18,046 nt of DNA, taken from NCBI GenBank assembly GCA_001970855.1, contig LSSN01003536.1, positions 1 to 18,046 of the forward strand, given 5' to 3'. Positions 1 through 9,186 of this stretch are shown piece after piece. Source of the stretch: Smittium culicis. Its lineage: Eukaryota > Kickxellomycota > Harpellomycetes > Harpellales > Legeriomycetaceae. Position 1 is the stretch's first letter. Each line of letters opens with the position of its first letter. The position numbers and the translations under genes were made by a program. Under the pieces are notes generated by a model. It was not told the DNA's origin. It ran no database searches and saw nothing but the letters and a program-made list of their open reading frames with translations.

Positions 1-278
1 ATCATCTTGGGCATTTTGCTATATTTTCCACAGGTAGCTGCCTCGACATCGTAGAAGTGAGGCCAATTTTAAAGTTTCTGCTCTAATTTTTTTATGATTT
101 CAGGGTTTAGCTTTATAATCCCAAGAGTATATTTAATGTTTTCAGGAGCAGCAGATTTGATTAGACATCGAGAGTTTTTATTTGGTGCCGAAATATTTGA
201 TATTGGGGATCTGCATAGGTGATTTATGCAGCGTAAACATGGTTCCTGACGAGAGAAACCTATTCGCAGGTGACGCAA
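1..278 (-). pseudogene. Fragment with cysteine/zinc-knuckle-like cluster, possible retroelement gag relic
   Basis: Not recognised with certainty. Reading the minus strand from 278, a 69-codon frame contains a Cys cluster (CLRCINHLCRSP, C-x2-C-x4-C) that resembles a degraded CCHC knuckle, followed by a lysine-rich, helix-like tail. It ends in TAA at 71-69. The same frame then continues without a stop to the window edge (NWPHFYDVEAATCGKYSK and on), so the stop may be a nonsense mutation in a longer reading frame. The first codon would be TTG with a stop just upstream, so there is no proper start here. A zinc-knuckle region of a retrotransposon gag is my best guess, because the window is full of decayed transposons. 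It could equally be a chance frame. The rest of it lies outside the window. Confidence 0.3.
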
Positions 279-869
279 TTAGGGCTTACTATTTGTACCT
301 AATCCAGACGCATTTATGAGCTGCGAAATACTTGTACTTTTTAATTTTTTTACAATCACGCCTCTAACTGTACGCTCTTGTTTGACAAAAAGGTACCAAA
401 GATGAAGAAGCTAGTAATTAAAGTATCAAGAAAAGTCTTTAAAATATCAAAATAAGTCAAAACTCAAATAAAAGGTGGTAAATCTTTTTAGCGATCAATC
501 TAGGCGTTAATAATACCTTTTATCCAAAGTCGGTACCTATAAAGCCCATAATCCTTTGGAAACTACTTTTAGCAGAACTTTTATTAAATTCTATATTCCA
601 TACTTTAAGCATTGACGCGCTAGTATATTTAACTATCGATGCAGCTATTCATAATTTATATCTCCCCATCCCCCAAATTATCTTATAGCTTAATATAGCA
701 GTCAATTTACTTTTAGTATATACTCAACCTTATTCATAATTTCTAACTTCATATAACGCCCTATTTAATATATGTATACTCCCTCTTTTATTTATATGCA
801 TTTTTATAGTCTTCTTATTGCAATAACCTTCTCCCATTTTCCATATTTTTATATATTTACCCAATCAAT
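279..869. other. Intergenic, 5' region of MFS gene
   Basis: No coding potential seen on either strand. The last 200 bases become pyrimidine-rich and TATA-like (for example TTTTTATATATTT at about 847-859) before the transporter ATG at 870, which fits a core promoter with a very short leader. No defined operator or repeat was found. Confidence 0.4.
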
Positions 870-2975
870 ATGACTGCCAAATCTTCAAGTGCCGAAAATT
901 CCCCTAGAGTAAACTCCATTGAGCTCGATCCTTCTATCACCTCTGACACAAACGACAACTACGATTCAACAAAAACAAACTACTATAAAGAGGAAAACCA
1001 CCTAAAATCTGTAACCACCAACAACAGTAGCACGAATCCCATTTCCTTAAAAAATTTTAGCATTGAAATCGATCCTCAAATAACTGCTAGCATCAATGGT
1101 GACATAGAAGCCCAACAAACCCCGACTTCAAAACCTGAATCTGACGCCGATAAAATCATATATTTTATCAATAGAAGAAACAAAAAATTATTCTTTTGTC
1201 TGTAAGTTTCTATAATAATACCCTCATAATTGCCTAAATATCGTCCTATTATATTAACTTCTAGAACATAGCATATATCTTATAAAAAATTTTCTTTTGT
1301 TTTCGCTTCTTAAAATTATACAATTAAAAAATTCGCTCATTAACAGTATACTATATATCAAAATATACTCACCACTCCTAGTATCATTGCCGCAACTGTT
1401 GTTGCAAACATAAACCAAACCCTTGTCAACTCCTCATATTCAGCTATTGGAAACTACTTCAAGGCCCTTCAATACACAAGTTGGCTAAGTTTAGGCTACG
1501 TAATAATCTCATGCTCTTCCCAACCATTCTTCAGTCCCATTATCTCCATAGTTGGATACAATGCCTTTTTCGCTTATTGCTGGATTTTTTTATCAATAGC
1601 CACCATTTTAAGTGTTATCGGATCAAGCATGCTCATGGTAATAATCGGCTACTCCTTTTCTGCCCTCGGTGGAATTGGTATGAGCATTTTCATCAACTTA
1701 CTCATCCTCCACTCATTTCCCCTCAAGCAAAGAAGCTTTTACTACGGATTCTCCTCTTTCTCCCACAATGTCGGCAATATCTTTGGCCCCTTATTTGCCC
1801 CCTTACTTTTAACTAAATACAACTTTAGGTCTCTTTTTATCGCCCTCATAATTTTTATCGCCATAGGAATGATCATCTGCCTCTTCTCAATGTACAAATC
1901 AAATGATTCTCTAGTTAAAGTCAACAAATGGAAAAATTTCAATTTTTTAAGCTCTTTCCTTCTGATCGCCTCTATAATCTCTTTGGCTTGCTGTCTAAAC
2001 GGCGTAAGTCCTACATCCTTACATATCTATCTATACAATTACTCATACAAGACTTTATACACTAATACATATAACTCTCGTCTCTTTTCTCATTAATCTT
2101 ATTTTCATCGTATTTTATTTTTGTTTCCTTTCCCCCAAATTCAGGCATCTGGTTCTTCGATTTTTAACTTAACTACAACAATCGTTCTAGGATGTGTTTT
2201 TTTAGTTTGTCTCCCCCTATTCTTTTTCACCCAGTCTAAATCTACCAAGAATAAAATTATCCCAATACAGATCTTTACCAGACGGAACGAAGTTATTGTA
2301 TATCTATCCCTAGTTTTTATTGGCTCTCGCTATGTCTCCTCAAGCTTCTTCATCCCATTCTATGGCTCTGTTATACTAAACTTGACTAAATTAAAGCTTG
2401 GTCTAATATCATCCTTTTTTTATTTAGGCTCTTCAGTCTCTGGTTTGGTATTTCCTCTTATTTATAAAAGAACCAAACCATTATACGCCTTTGTTTTTTA
2501 CTACTTGCTGATAATTGGCCCATCGATCGCTGAAGTTTTTTTTAACCAAAACACAGGCTTTTATTTAGTATCTATCTGCGAGTTCATAATAGGCTGGGGA
2601 ATTGTTGGTGTCACTCTTTGCGCTGTCATGTTTTTTGTATCTCAACCGCCAAACAACCTCAAACCTCTATACATCGGCCTCTTTTCATTCATCATAACTT
2701 TGGGTAGCATGATTAGTAGCTCGATCCTGATATCTGTGTACTCAAAGCTACTGACTAAAAAAATCGCAGCTGTTGCATCCAGCCACCCACAATATAGCTC
2801 TTTAATATTAAACTCATCTTCAGACAGTTCAATCATTTTCAGCGGAAGTTACCCCGATTTTGTTAGAGATGATGTCCTAAAGGCATTCATCAGTGCTATC
2901 AACATTCCCCTAATCATCACCGCCTCTTCTGTTTCTATTAGCTGTTTAATAATTCTTTTTGTCAAAATCAAATAA
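870..2975 (+). CDS. MFS transporter, DHA2 (14-helix drug:H+ antiporter-like) family, three exons
   Basis: Exons 870-1201, 1382-2003 and 2145-2975 join in frame to 594 codons plus stop. Splicing at 1201/1382 rebuilds helix 1 (KLFFCLLIIAATVVANI), and the 2003/2145 junction rebuilds the loop between helices 7 and 8, so both introns are well supported. The product has a hydrophilic Ser/Asn/Asp-rich cytosolic N-terminus of about 105 residues, then 14 predicted membrane helices, as in fungal DHA2 efflux pumps. Family marks are the W-x3-Y segment of helix 2 (WLSLGY), the PLKQR-x3-YG loop before helix 5, and antiporter motif C in helix 5: G233-x8-G242-x3-G246-P247. The usual motif A (G-x3-D-x2-G-R-K/R) between helices 2 and 3 is replaced by SPIISIVGYN, and the helix-4 motif B arginine is Tyr201. 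The protein should sit in the plasma or vacuolar membrane; the substrate cannot be read from sequence. A siderophore (SIT) transporter is the less likely alternative. Confidence 0.85.
1202..1381 (+). other. Intron 1 of MFS gene
   Basis: GTAAGT donor at 1202 and pyrimidine-rich CTCCTAG acceptor ending at 1381, 180 bases. It splits a Leu codon (CT|T). Joining keeps the frame and creates an uninterrupted first membrane helix. Reading through gives an immediate TAA at 1203-1205. Confidence 0.85.
2004..2144 (+). other. Intron 2 of MFS gene
   Basis: GTAAGT donor at 2004 and AAATTCAG acceptor ending at 2144, 141 bases, phase 0. The upstream exon ends CCLNG and the downstream exon opens ASGSS, which suits the short loop before helix 8 in DHA2 proteins. 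Confidence 0.85.
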
Positions 2976-2976
2976 A
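2971..2976 (+). promoter_or_regulatory. Candidate polyadenylation signal overlapping the MFS stop codon
   Basis: AATAAA at 2971-2976 contains the TAA stop (2973-2975) of the transporter and is followed by a T-rich stretch. If used, the 3' UTR would be only some tens of bases long. Confidence 0.3.
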
Positions 2977-3415
2977 ATTTTGAATTTTTTATATTTGCAC
3001 ACGCATTAAAATCTCATTATTACTATTATTTGGACAATATATATAATTACACTAGTCTTGGCATGTCTCCAATAGCTAAAATTAAAAAAAAAAAAAACTG
3101 CTCTACCCACGCTTCGATAAATATATATAGTATCAAAAACAAAAGTATATAGATTAACAATATTAAAAAAAAGGTATTATTATAACAGTTTGATATAATA
3201 AGATAATCTAGATAATTAAAGTTTATACAGGGATATTCATCTTTTTTTTAAAAAAAAGAAAAGAAAAACAAAATTCGTAAAGCCAAAGCTGTTTGATCGG
3301 ATTCATTGTATATCGGATTAATATTTATACAAGTTTTGAGCCTTTATACTGCGCTTTCGTGAACTTGTTGAAAAAATCAATGGATGAACGAGGCGGTAGT
3401 TGAGAGGGAGGAGGG
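2976..3415. other. Intergenic space between two convergent genes
   Basis: Very AT-rich, with a run of 13 A at about 3084 and several shorter A tracts, and no reading frame worth calling. It is the shared 3' region of the transporter and the bestrophin-like gene, so it should hold both transcript ends. It contains the 18-base palindrome listed separately. Confidence 0.5.
3241..3258. repeat. Perfect T8A8 palindrome between convergent genes
   Basis: C, eight T, eight A, G forms a perfect 18-base inverted repeat. Its place between two convergent 3' ends is compatible with a role in ending transcription, but simple A/T composition explains it equally well. Confidence 0.35.
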
Positions 3416-4641
3416 TTATATCATTTGGTTTATTATGTACATGAGCTGATCATACAAATTGTCAATATATTTTTCGATGGGGAGGTCATTAGCTTGGCAT
3501 CCGAACGGATTTTCGATGCCTTCGCCGATAGACAATATCCCCAGGACGATGAACGAGATGGTGATTTGGATGGATAAGAAAGTAGCAAGCGACGAATTGA
3601 TGAGGTAGAAGGGGACAAGAGCTAGAAAGATCATGCATACGAGGTGGAGATGTGAGCTGTATGCGACGGGCAATGGCGTAGTTTCGATGCGTATACAGTC
3701 GACGAACGCGTCGACTATGGAGCTGATGGTTTCGTGGGTGTTGGAGTACAGCTGCTGCGGAAAAGTATTGTTCGATTGGGTGTTTATCAAAAACTGCGAG
3801 ATTTCGAATGAGAGTAGGATCGGCAGGTTGTACGTCTGTTTCAGAAACACCTTGTTTTCGAGTGCGAGCAAGTCGAATTCTTGCTGGGCGCGGGCAACGT
3901 CAATACCGGTGAAGTTGTTTGCGGGCTCACTTTTGCTCGCCGCGTTACTTTCTGTTGACTGCCGTGACGCAGAACGCGCTGCTACTTCGCATCTATTCTG
4001 GGACATGAATAGTGGATGTATTGCGCTATTCTCGGCTTCGAGGTAATTTTTCATCCTTAGTGATTCGCATCTGGCGAGAACTTGCGGCGATAGCAACTCA
4101 GTCATTCTTGCACCGATATAATTCGGTTTGGCGCGGAGGTAATGCTCGATCGAGTACCCCATTGCCACTACATTTTTCATCGCCTGGATCTTCTCCACAT
4201 GCTGCTCAGGAGTGGTTGCCACAACGTTTTGGTACAATGTTCGCATGAGCTTTGTTATCGACGACTCGATCTTTGCAAAGAGTTTCCTGCCCTCCCAGTA
4301 ACGATCATATGCACTATTAGTTCTCAGTACAATCAACAGTGCAACGAATATTGAAAATAAGTTTACTAAATATTATATTCATTGTTTTTATTACCAAGTG
4401 CTCAAAAATTATGGTATTAAAATTGAATATTATCTTTATAAACTGTATATGTTTGTTTATTACTTGTTATGGGGGGTAAAGCTTCGAGATTTTTTCCATT
4501 AGTCAAAATGAACACAACTGCTGAATAAATCGTACTTACTGCCATCCGCGGGATTATAGTAGTGTAGCATCCTTTAGTTGTAAAATATTTTGTTTCAGGA
4601 AAATAAGTGTGGACTATCGCCTTAAAACTACTAATATTCAT
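3416..4641 (-). CDS. Bestrophin-like (UPF0187/RFP-TM) anion channel, two exons
   Basis: Exon 1 is 4641-4464 and exon 2 is 4365-3416, joining through a phase-1 intron to 375 codons plus TAA. The product has the bestrophin signature R74-TNSAYDRYWEGR right after helix 2, where splicing creates the hydrophobic run INLFSIFVALLIVL. It also has the C-terminal GIENPFGCQANDLPIE motif (about residues 342-357) typical of this family. Helix 1 is around residues 31-47 (PRMAVSTIYSAVVFI) and two further helices lie around 285-340. Length suits fungal and bacterial family members. These proteins form pentameric chloride/anion channels in plasma or organelle membranes; the location here is unknown. Exon 2 is far richer in G+C than its neighbours (33 of 60 bases in 3661-3720, against 18 of 60 in 1921-1980 of the transporter), with many CG dinucleotides. 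Exon 1 is AT-rich like the rest of the window. Confidence 0.85.
4366..4463 (-). other. Intron of bestrophin-like gene
   Basis: Minus-strand donor GTAATA at 4463 and acceptor ATTTAG ending at 4366, 98 bases, phase 1 (Ile60 codon split A|TA). It was chosen because it links the N-terminal membrane segment to the RTNSAYDRYWEGR motif in frame. The donor is weaker than the GTAAGT donors of the transporter. Confidence 0.75.
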
Positions 4642-4655
4642 TTACTATTTTTTTT

Positions 4656-4665
4656 GTATTTATAG
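4656..4665 (-). promoter_or_regulatory. TATA-like element upstream of bestrophin-like gene
   Basis: CTATAAATAC on the minus strand lies about 15-25 bases before the ATG at 4641. If it is a TATA box, the start site would be almost at the start codon, so it may be fortuitous in this AT-rich DNA. Confidence 0.25.
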
Positions 4666-5465
4666 AAAGAGCGTTGATATAAACTTGTAAAAGAAAATTT
4701 TTCAAATACACCAAATAAACAACAAGTAGGAAAATTAGCTTAAAAAAATATTCAATGCATATTATTTTACACTATTAGTATTTCTGAATTCCATAGAAGC
4801 TACTTGCTGCCTCTCTTCCTCCCTTATTTTTTTTAAAAAAGTTTTTTTTATCTGATTCTTTGATTTTGCGTTTATCCTTTATTAACAAAAAGTAACAAAT
4901 TATAATGATGAATCAATCCATTACAAAAATCGATTGTATCTTCATTTCCATTTGTGATGTTTTTTAATCATTGTGTTTGAATATTGTTAAGAATTTTTTT
5001 TCTAGCTAGAAAAATTACGATAAATCTAATAGTTCATATAAAAACGAGGTACCAATTTTACTTGCATCAGTTAACAGTAAATTCGACAATGTAACTAAGT
5101 ACTCATAAGTGAAATGAAATTCTCGAGTTTAAAACAGTATTTAACAGATAGCCTATGAGATAATGCAGAATAATATATGGTAGTTTTGAAGTTTAGTAAT
5201 ATAACTGGTATTAAAATGGATCCCGAAATAACTGAATGAATCCTTATAATAAAATAAGAATACTATTAATATCCAATTCCTATGGCTAAAATGTAATTTT
5301 TAGGTAACAATATCATTTTAAGGTACAGTTAGCATTACTAATAATATTAAAGACTTGAATTCCAAATAATTAGGAAAGAAATTCTCACTAAAAGATATAA
5401 GTAATTTATAAGATCAGCTTTTCTTGTATGGGAAACGTAATCGTTTAATCATAGATAACCTCTTA
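4666..5465. other. Non-coding, 5' flank of bestrophin-like gene
   Basis: AT-rich sequence with stops in all frames. No RNA gene, repeat or known motif recognised. It may include the unrecognisable upstream part of the endonuclease-like relic that becomes readable from about 5470. Confidence 0.4.
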
Positions 5466-5469
5466 CAAT

Positions 5470-5675
5470 TCAATGTTTTATACAGCTGCGCGAACGATGG
5501 ATTATTGAACAATAAAGAATCATCATATTAATAGGTGACTACAACATGAAAATGCAAATCCCATCTTTTGTTTTCGAAAGTTTATTTGTGAGTATAATTT
5601 CTTGCACCTATACGCTACAAACAATCAAACTTTATTTACGACTAGCGCCATTCTACATTGTTTCTCAGGAGTACA
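5470..5675 (+). pseudogene. Relic of an endonuclease/exonuclease/phosphatase-type (LINE-like) endonuclease
   Basis: One plus-strand frame reads QLRERWIIEQ, stop, RIIILIGDYNMKMQIPSFV and continues to about 5672 without another stop. The hydrophobic strand followed by GDYNM matches the core (I/L-x-G-D-F/Y-N) of the EEP fold used by LINE retrotransposon endonucleases, with the right charged-helix-then-strand order before it (E-R-W-I-I-E). Downstream, CTYTL and APFYIVSQ lie where LINE endonucleases carry their TYT and substrate segments. Beyond 5675 the frame decays and I could not find a reverse transcriptase. The identification rests on one strong motif and its surroundings; a host nuclease pseudogene is the alternative. 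Confidence 0.4.
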
Positions 5676-6706
5676 GTTAAAATTATCTTCAAGTTAATTG
5701 TTTAAAGATCCTATTGAAACTCGACTATATTGCAATACCTATTGTAAGCTGGCACAAGTTTAAAATGATACGCTTTATTTAACAGTTACGAGTTTAATTT
5801 TTTTTTTTTTCTGCTGCAATAATGTTCGCATATGAATTTAGACTTGTTATTGTCTAGTTGTAATATTTTAAATATTTTTGTTGCAGCTTTTAACTCCTCT
5901 ATGGTTGTCATAAATGTTATAATGTAATCTATTTTATAAGATGTATAGTAAATATGGTGTACATGAGGTTTTTCGATCAGCCATACAAGGCAAGCCGTTC
6001 GGATGTTTATAGAACTTAAAATAATTACTTTTAAATTATAACACTATACATCATATAACTCATTTTTATATTACTACTACAAAATTCGTAGTAGATATTC
6101 TATTACAAAAAGCTATTAAGTATATATACCGAAGTTTTTCGAATTATAACTATTGAATAAAACTTTTTGCTAGATTTTTTATTAGTATTTTATAAATATT
6201 TATAATAATTAATTTGCTGTATCTATCAAATATTAAATTTTATATAATGATGATTATCTAGTACGGGAAAATTATCTATCTTTTAAATATAAAAAATAGA
6301 TAGACTAGGCTTAGAATTAATTGCAAGTTGAAATAAGGATACATAGTCTTTAAAGCTGATAATTTTGAAGTCAAAAAAAAAACACCCCCAGCTGTACCAT
6401 AAAAGCAGCAAATTTGCTGTAAAATAAAGCTCTTGTTAATTTTTATAATAACAGATAAATAAATTTATTTATTTTCAGTAAATATTATTAAAAATTGAAT
6501 ATCTTATTCAAATGAAACGGTGATGAGTATTTGAATAATTTTGGGGTCAATAATATAATGTAAGGTTGAAATAATAAAATACTGCTGGTTGGAAGGTTAG
6601 GTAGATAAAACCCAAATTATTTAAATTAAGAGGTCGTTTGAACTAACTTTACGTGTTCGTTCTTTTGGGAAGATGAAACTATTCTTATTATATTTTTTGG
6701 TGTAAT
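5676..6706. other. Non-coding AT-rich stretch
   Basis: Stops in all six frames and no motif recognised. Decayed continuation of the endonuclease relic may lie in its left part and the unmarked outer end of the DIRS-like element in its right part, but nothing in the sequence shows it. Confidence 0.4.
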
Positions 6707-6737
6707 ATTAATCGACCGCTTTAGGGCGAAGATTAAT
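6707..6737. repeat. Stem-loop just past the recombinase stop
   Basis: ATTAATC at 6707-6713 pairs with GATTAAT at 6731-6737, with an inner CGC/GCG pairing in the 17-base loop. It lies 22 bases beyond the stop of the tyrosine-recombinase relic, where DIRS-like elements carry non-coding terminal sequences. Confidence 0.35.
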
Positions 6738-6758
6738 TTATTTATTTTAATGGGATGG

Positions 6759-7740
6759 TCATAATAAGTTAATATAAGAGTAGTATTGATCGGTTATATC
6801 TGACTGATTACTACGGTCTAGTCTGTAATAACTATCAAACATTTTAAATTTTGACCAAAACTTATGATAATTTTGCCCTGATTACATGAACCTTGCGCAT
6901 TGGTGTATTCGGAGCTCTTTATATCAACTTTGATAGATTCTTGATATTCCTTGCAGTACTATTTACAATAAATACTTTTTTTATTGCCTTGTGATTCTAA
7001 AAGGAATGTTTATCGTAATACACTATGGCTTATAAGTTGTTATTGGCATAATTCTGTATATATTTTTGATTTTTATATAGTTTACGCCAATACTAGTCTT
7101 AGAATTTGTTTGGGATAACTCGTTATTTCACAGGGCTTTTCAACCTTTTGCTTTTTTATTTTTTCTTTAGTAGTAATGATTATTATTCTTAGGGTTTCGT
7201 TGATAATGTTAGTCTATTCGTCTTCAATTCGATGAATGTCACTTGCCCGTAGAAAACCACAGATATCTAATAATCAAAAACACTTAATTGTGAGCTTGAG
7301 AGTATCTAAATTTCATTTTTAGTCCCATTCATTTAGCTAGCGACTATTGTGGCTATTTTAATTTCCGGATTAATATAATATTGAATCACATTTTCTTTAA
7401 TATATTTCAAGAAATCATTTATGTATGATGAATTCTTCATATTCCTCAAAATTGCTACCAAATTCAATAATTCCGGCTTAAATGAATTGATGGTATAAAC
7501 ACTTAGCTTTATGGAACTGAAGAGGTGTTCAAAGTAGTTTACAACGTGACTGTCTAGAATTTCATCTGAATTTTTATTGCGTATAATGATACCTGAATAT
7601 ATGCTTGACTACTAGTTTGTTGGAAACGATAATTTCAATGGCTGTATCCGACATAACTTGCGATTTGAGGAAGCTTCGCTTATTCTCAATGCCATAAGAT
7701 ACCAGTTCTTGTTGCTCGACAGTGGTGAATTTCCGCTTGT
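6759..7740 (-). pseudogene. Tyrosine recombinase relic (DIRS-type)
   Basis: The core-binding domain reads ENKRSFLKSQVMSDTAIEII up to 7574, shifts frame, and continues DEILDSHVVNYFEHLFSSIK to IVAS at about 7330. The catalytic domain reads ICGFLRASDIHRIEDE, with the box I arginine at 7249-7247, then ETLRIIIITTKEKIKKQ, RAPNTPMRK in another frame, and YHKFWSKFKMFDSYYRL (6869-6822). The last segment holds the box II His (6866-6864), the Trp and the nucleophile Tyr (6830-6825 covers the Tyr pair). It ends DRSNQSDIT... TGA at 6761-6759. At least five stops and several shifts make it non-functional. This enzyme would integrate the circular cDNA of the element. Identification is by motif order and spacing. 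Confidence 0.7.
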
Positions 7741-7779
7741 TGGATCTGATACTTATGCGTTTTCTTGTGCGAGCAGCGA

Positions 7780-8109
7780 CCGAGAAATTTATAGCTTCTG
7801 AATTTCCGGAAACCAAATTACGGTTTTTCACAACGGTGTTATCAGTGTGTTCTTAAGGCGCTTTTTTCAGAATTTATAATTAATCTGAGAAATCAAACTC
7901 CATGGCAGGTAGAAATATGGGTTGATTTAATGAGACCACTCGATGAGATTGGCTTTGTTACATATGGCTCAGTAATCTAGGATCTAGATTTAAAATTGTT
8001 CTACCATTTATTTTTCCTATGGCGCGAAAAGATCCACATATTTATTCTATAAACATCAAAAATAGCTTTAAATACCTCTTGAGATATTGAAGATTTGATC
8101 TGTGCAGTT
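7780..8109 (-). pseudogene. Connecting segment between RNase H and recombinase, DIRS-like relic
   Basis: Scraps in the expected order: SSISQEVFKAIF, then in a shifted frame YVDLFAP (the IDLFA segment found after RNase H in DIRS elements), LPWSLISQ, NTLITPL and KTVIWFPEIQKL (7851-7790), and NWYLMAL near 7700. About 70 residues usually found between these pieces look deleted or too changed to read. The 85-codon frame at 7831-7574 starts in a different frame here, and only its second half belongs to the recombinase. Confidence 0.55.
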
Positions 8110-8847
8110 GGCCAACTCGTTAAATCTGCCAGATTTATTACAGATGGAATATACTTAGCTTGAATTCAGGTATTCGTGGTCATACAGTGAAGCCAGATTT
8201 ACTCTGATATTTCTATTAATTTCTAAGAAGCAGTTCTACAACATTTCATCATGTATGATAGAGTGATATTATATTCTGATTATAATAATACCGAAAAAAC
8301 AAGATCTATACTAAGACGTAAAGTGTATAAGCTCTTTAATAAATTTTTGGCGTTGATTTACATCAAAGCTACTAAGGAAATCCACAAACCTGCCTAGGAT
8401 TTTTAATCCACTACTATTCCCGATGCGGAACCTCTAGAATCCGTGATTTTTGAGCTCAGGGTTCTCGGGATGAAATAATAAGCCATTTCAAGACTTCATC
8501 TTGTTAATCTAGAATGAAATATTCAGGATTGAATTTTCGATTAGCGTGAGAGTCGGTGTTCATGATTTCGACTTTAACAGGCAGTTTTTATAAAGTTCCA
8601 GAAAAGGACTTAGTACGAGCCGGTCTGGATGTAGACCCATAGGAATTTCTTGTATTTTATCAATGGAGCTCTCCAAGCATCCCAAAGATTTTTTATCAGT
8701 TTTCAAAAGTTTTGAAGCTTCTCGGTGGAGATCCTGTACCTTGGAAAAAGTAAATTTGATTTGCATATCCCTCTAGTTGATTATCATTCCTAAATACGTG
8801 ATCGATTGTGTTTGATCTGTTATGGACCTTTCAAGTTTTATTTTTTG
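8110..8847 (-). pseudogene. RT thumb and RNase H relic of the DIRS-like element
   Basis: The readable order on the minus strand is: SITYLGMIIN and KVQDLHREASKLLKTDKKSL (RT thumb/connection, frame open 8766-8560), LLKSKS, a stop in place of the usual Trp, then INKMKS and NGLLFHPE. TDSRGSASGIVVD (8444-8406) carries the RNase H TD-x-S-G-x-GIV strand. It is followed by GLWISL, INAKNLLKSLYTLRL, SEYNITLSYM, IWLHC and YIPSVINLADLTSW (8153-8112), the last matching the Y-x-P-x3-N-x-A-D end of RNase H. At least six stops and one frameshift interrupt it. Confidence 0.7.
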
Positions 8848-9186
8848 TTTTATTTACTTAAAAAATTAAATATTATTCCTCTTTATATAAAAAAAAAACA
8901 ATTTTATTTTTATCTTTGATCAATTTAAATTCCTATGTGCAAAGAGAAATAATGTTTTCTATAGTGATATATAGAATCTAAAGATCAAAAATAACTAATA
9001 TACATTTATCAAGTATACCAATTACAAATAACAATATTCTGAACTAACGATATAAATGTCGATTAGTTTTTTGTTGTTTTTTAAACAAAAAAACATATAT
9101 AGTTTTTATAAATATAGTGTATATAAATTATTATTCCAAAAACTTAATAATAATCCTCTGCAAAAAAAGTTATAAATAATCATTTA
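8848..9186. other. About 340-bp AT-rich insertion within the reverse transcriptase relic
   Basis: The RT reading GLKI stops at about 9187 and its continuation KLERSITDQTQSITYLG picks up at about 8848. DIRS-type RTs have only a few residues between these points, so some 340 bases are extra. AAAAATA occurs at both edges and could be a target duplication. On the plus strand the insert can be bounded as TG...CA like a solo LTR, but flanking bases do not match cleanly. It has no reading frame. A run of A/T slippage cannot be excluded. Confidence 0.45.

Noticed and set aside
1629..2096. Separate gene starting at the ATG at 1629
   Set aside because: It is an internal Met of exon 2 of the transporter. 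The frame upstream to 1382 encodes helices 1-3 of the same protein.
870..2975. Siderophore-iron (SIT) transporter as the identity of the MFS gene
   Set aside because: The helix-5 G-x8-G-x3-G-P motif, the PLKQR-x3-YG loop and the C-terminal arrangement fit DHA2 better, and SIT-specific segments were not seen.
3633..4354. Plus-strand open frames of 137, 78 and 70 codons opposite the bestrophin-like gene
   Set aside because: They are antisense to a clear coding exon, and their length follows from its high G+C. They show no family similarity.
7574..7831. Intact small basic protein of 85 codons on the minus strand
   Set aside because: The second half matches the recombinase core-binding domain, while the first half overlaps the WFPEIQKL segment in another frame. 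It is a frameshift product.
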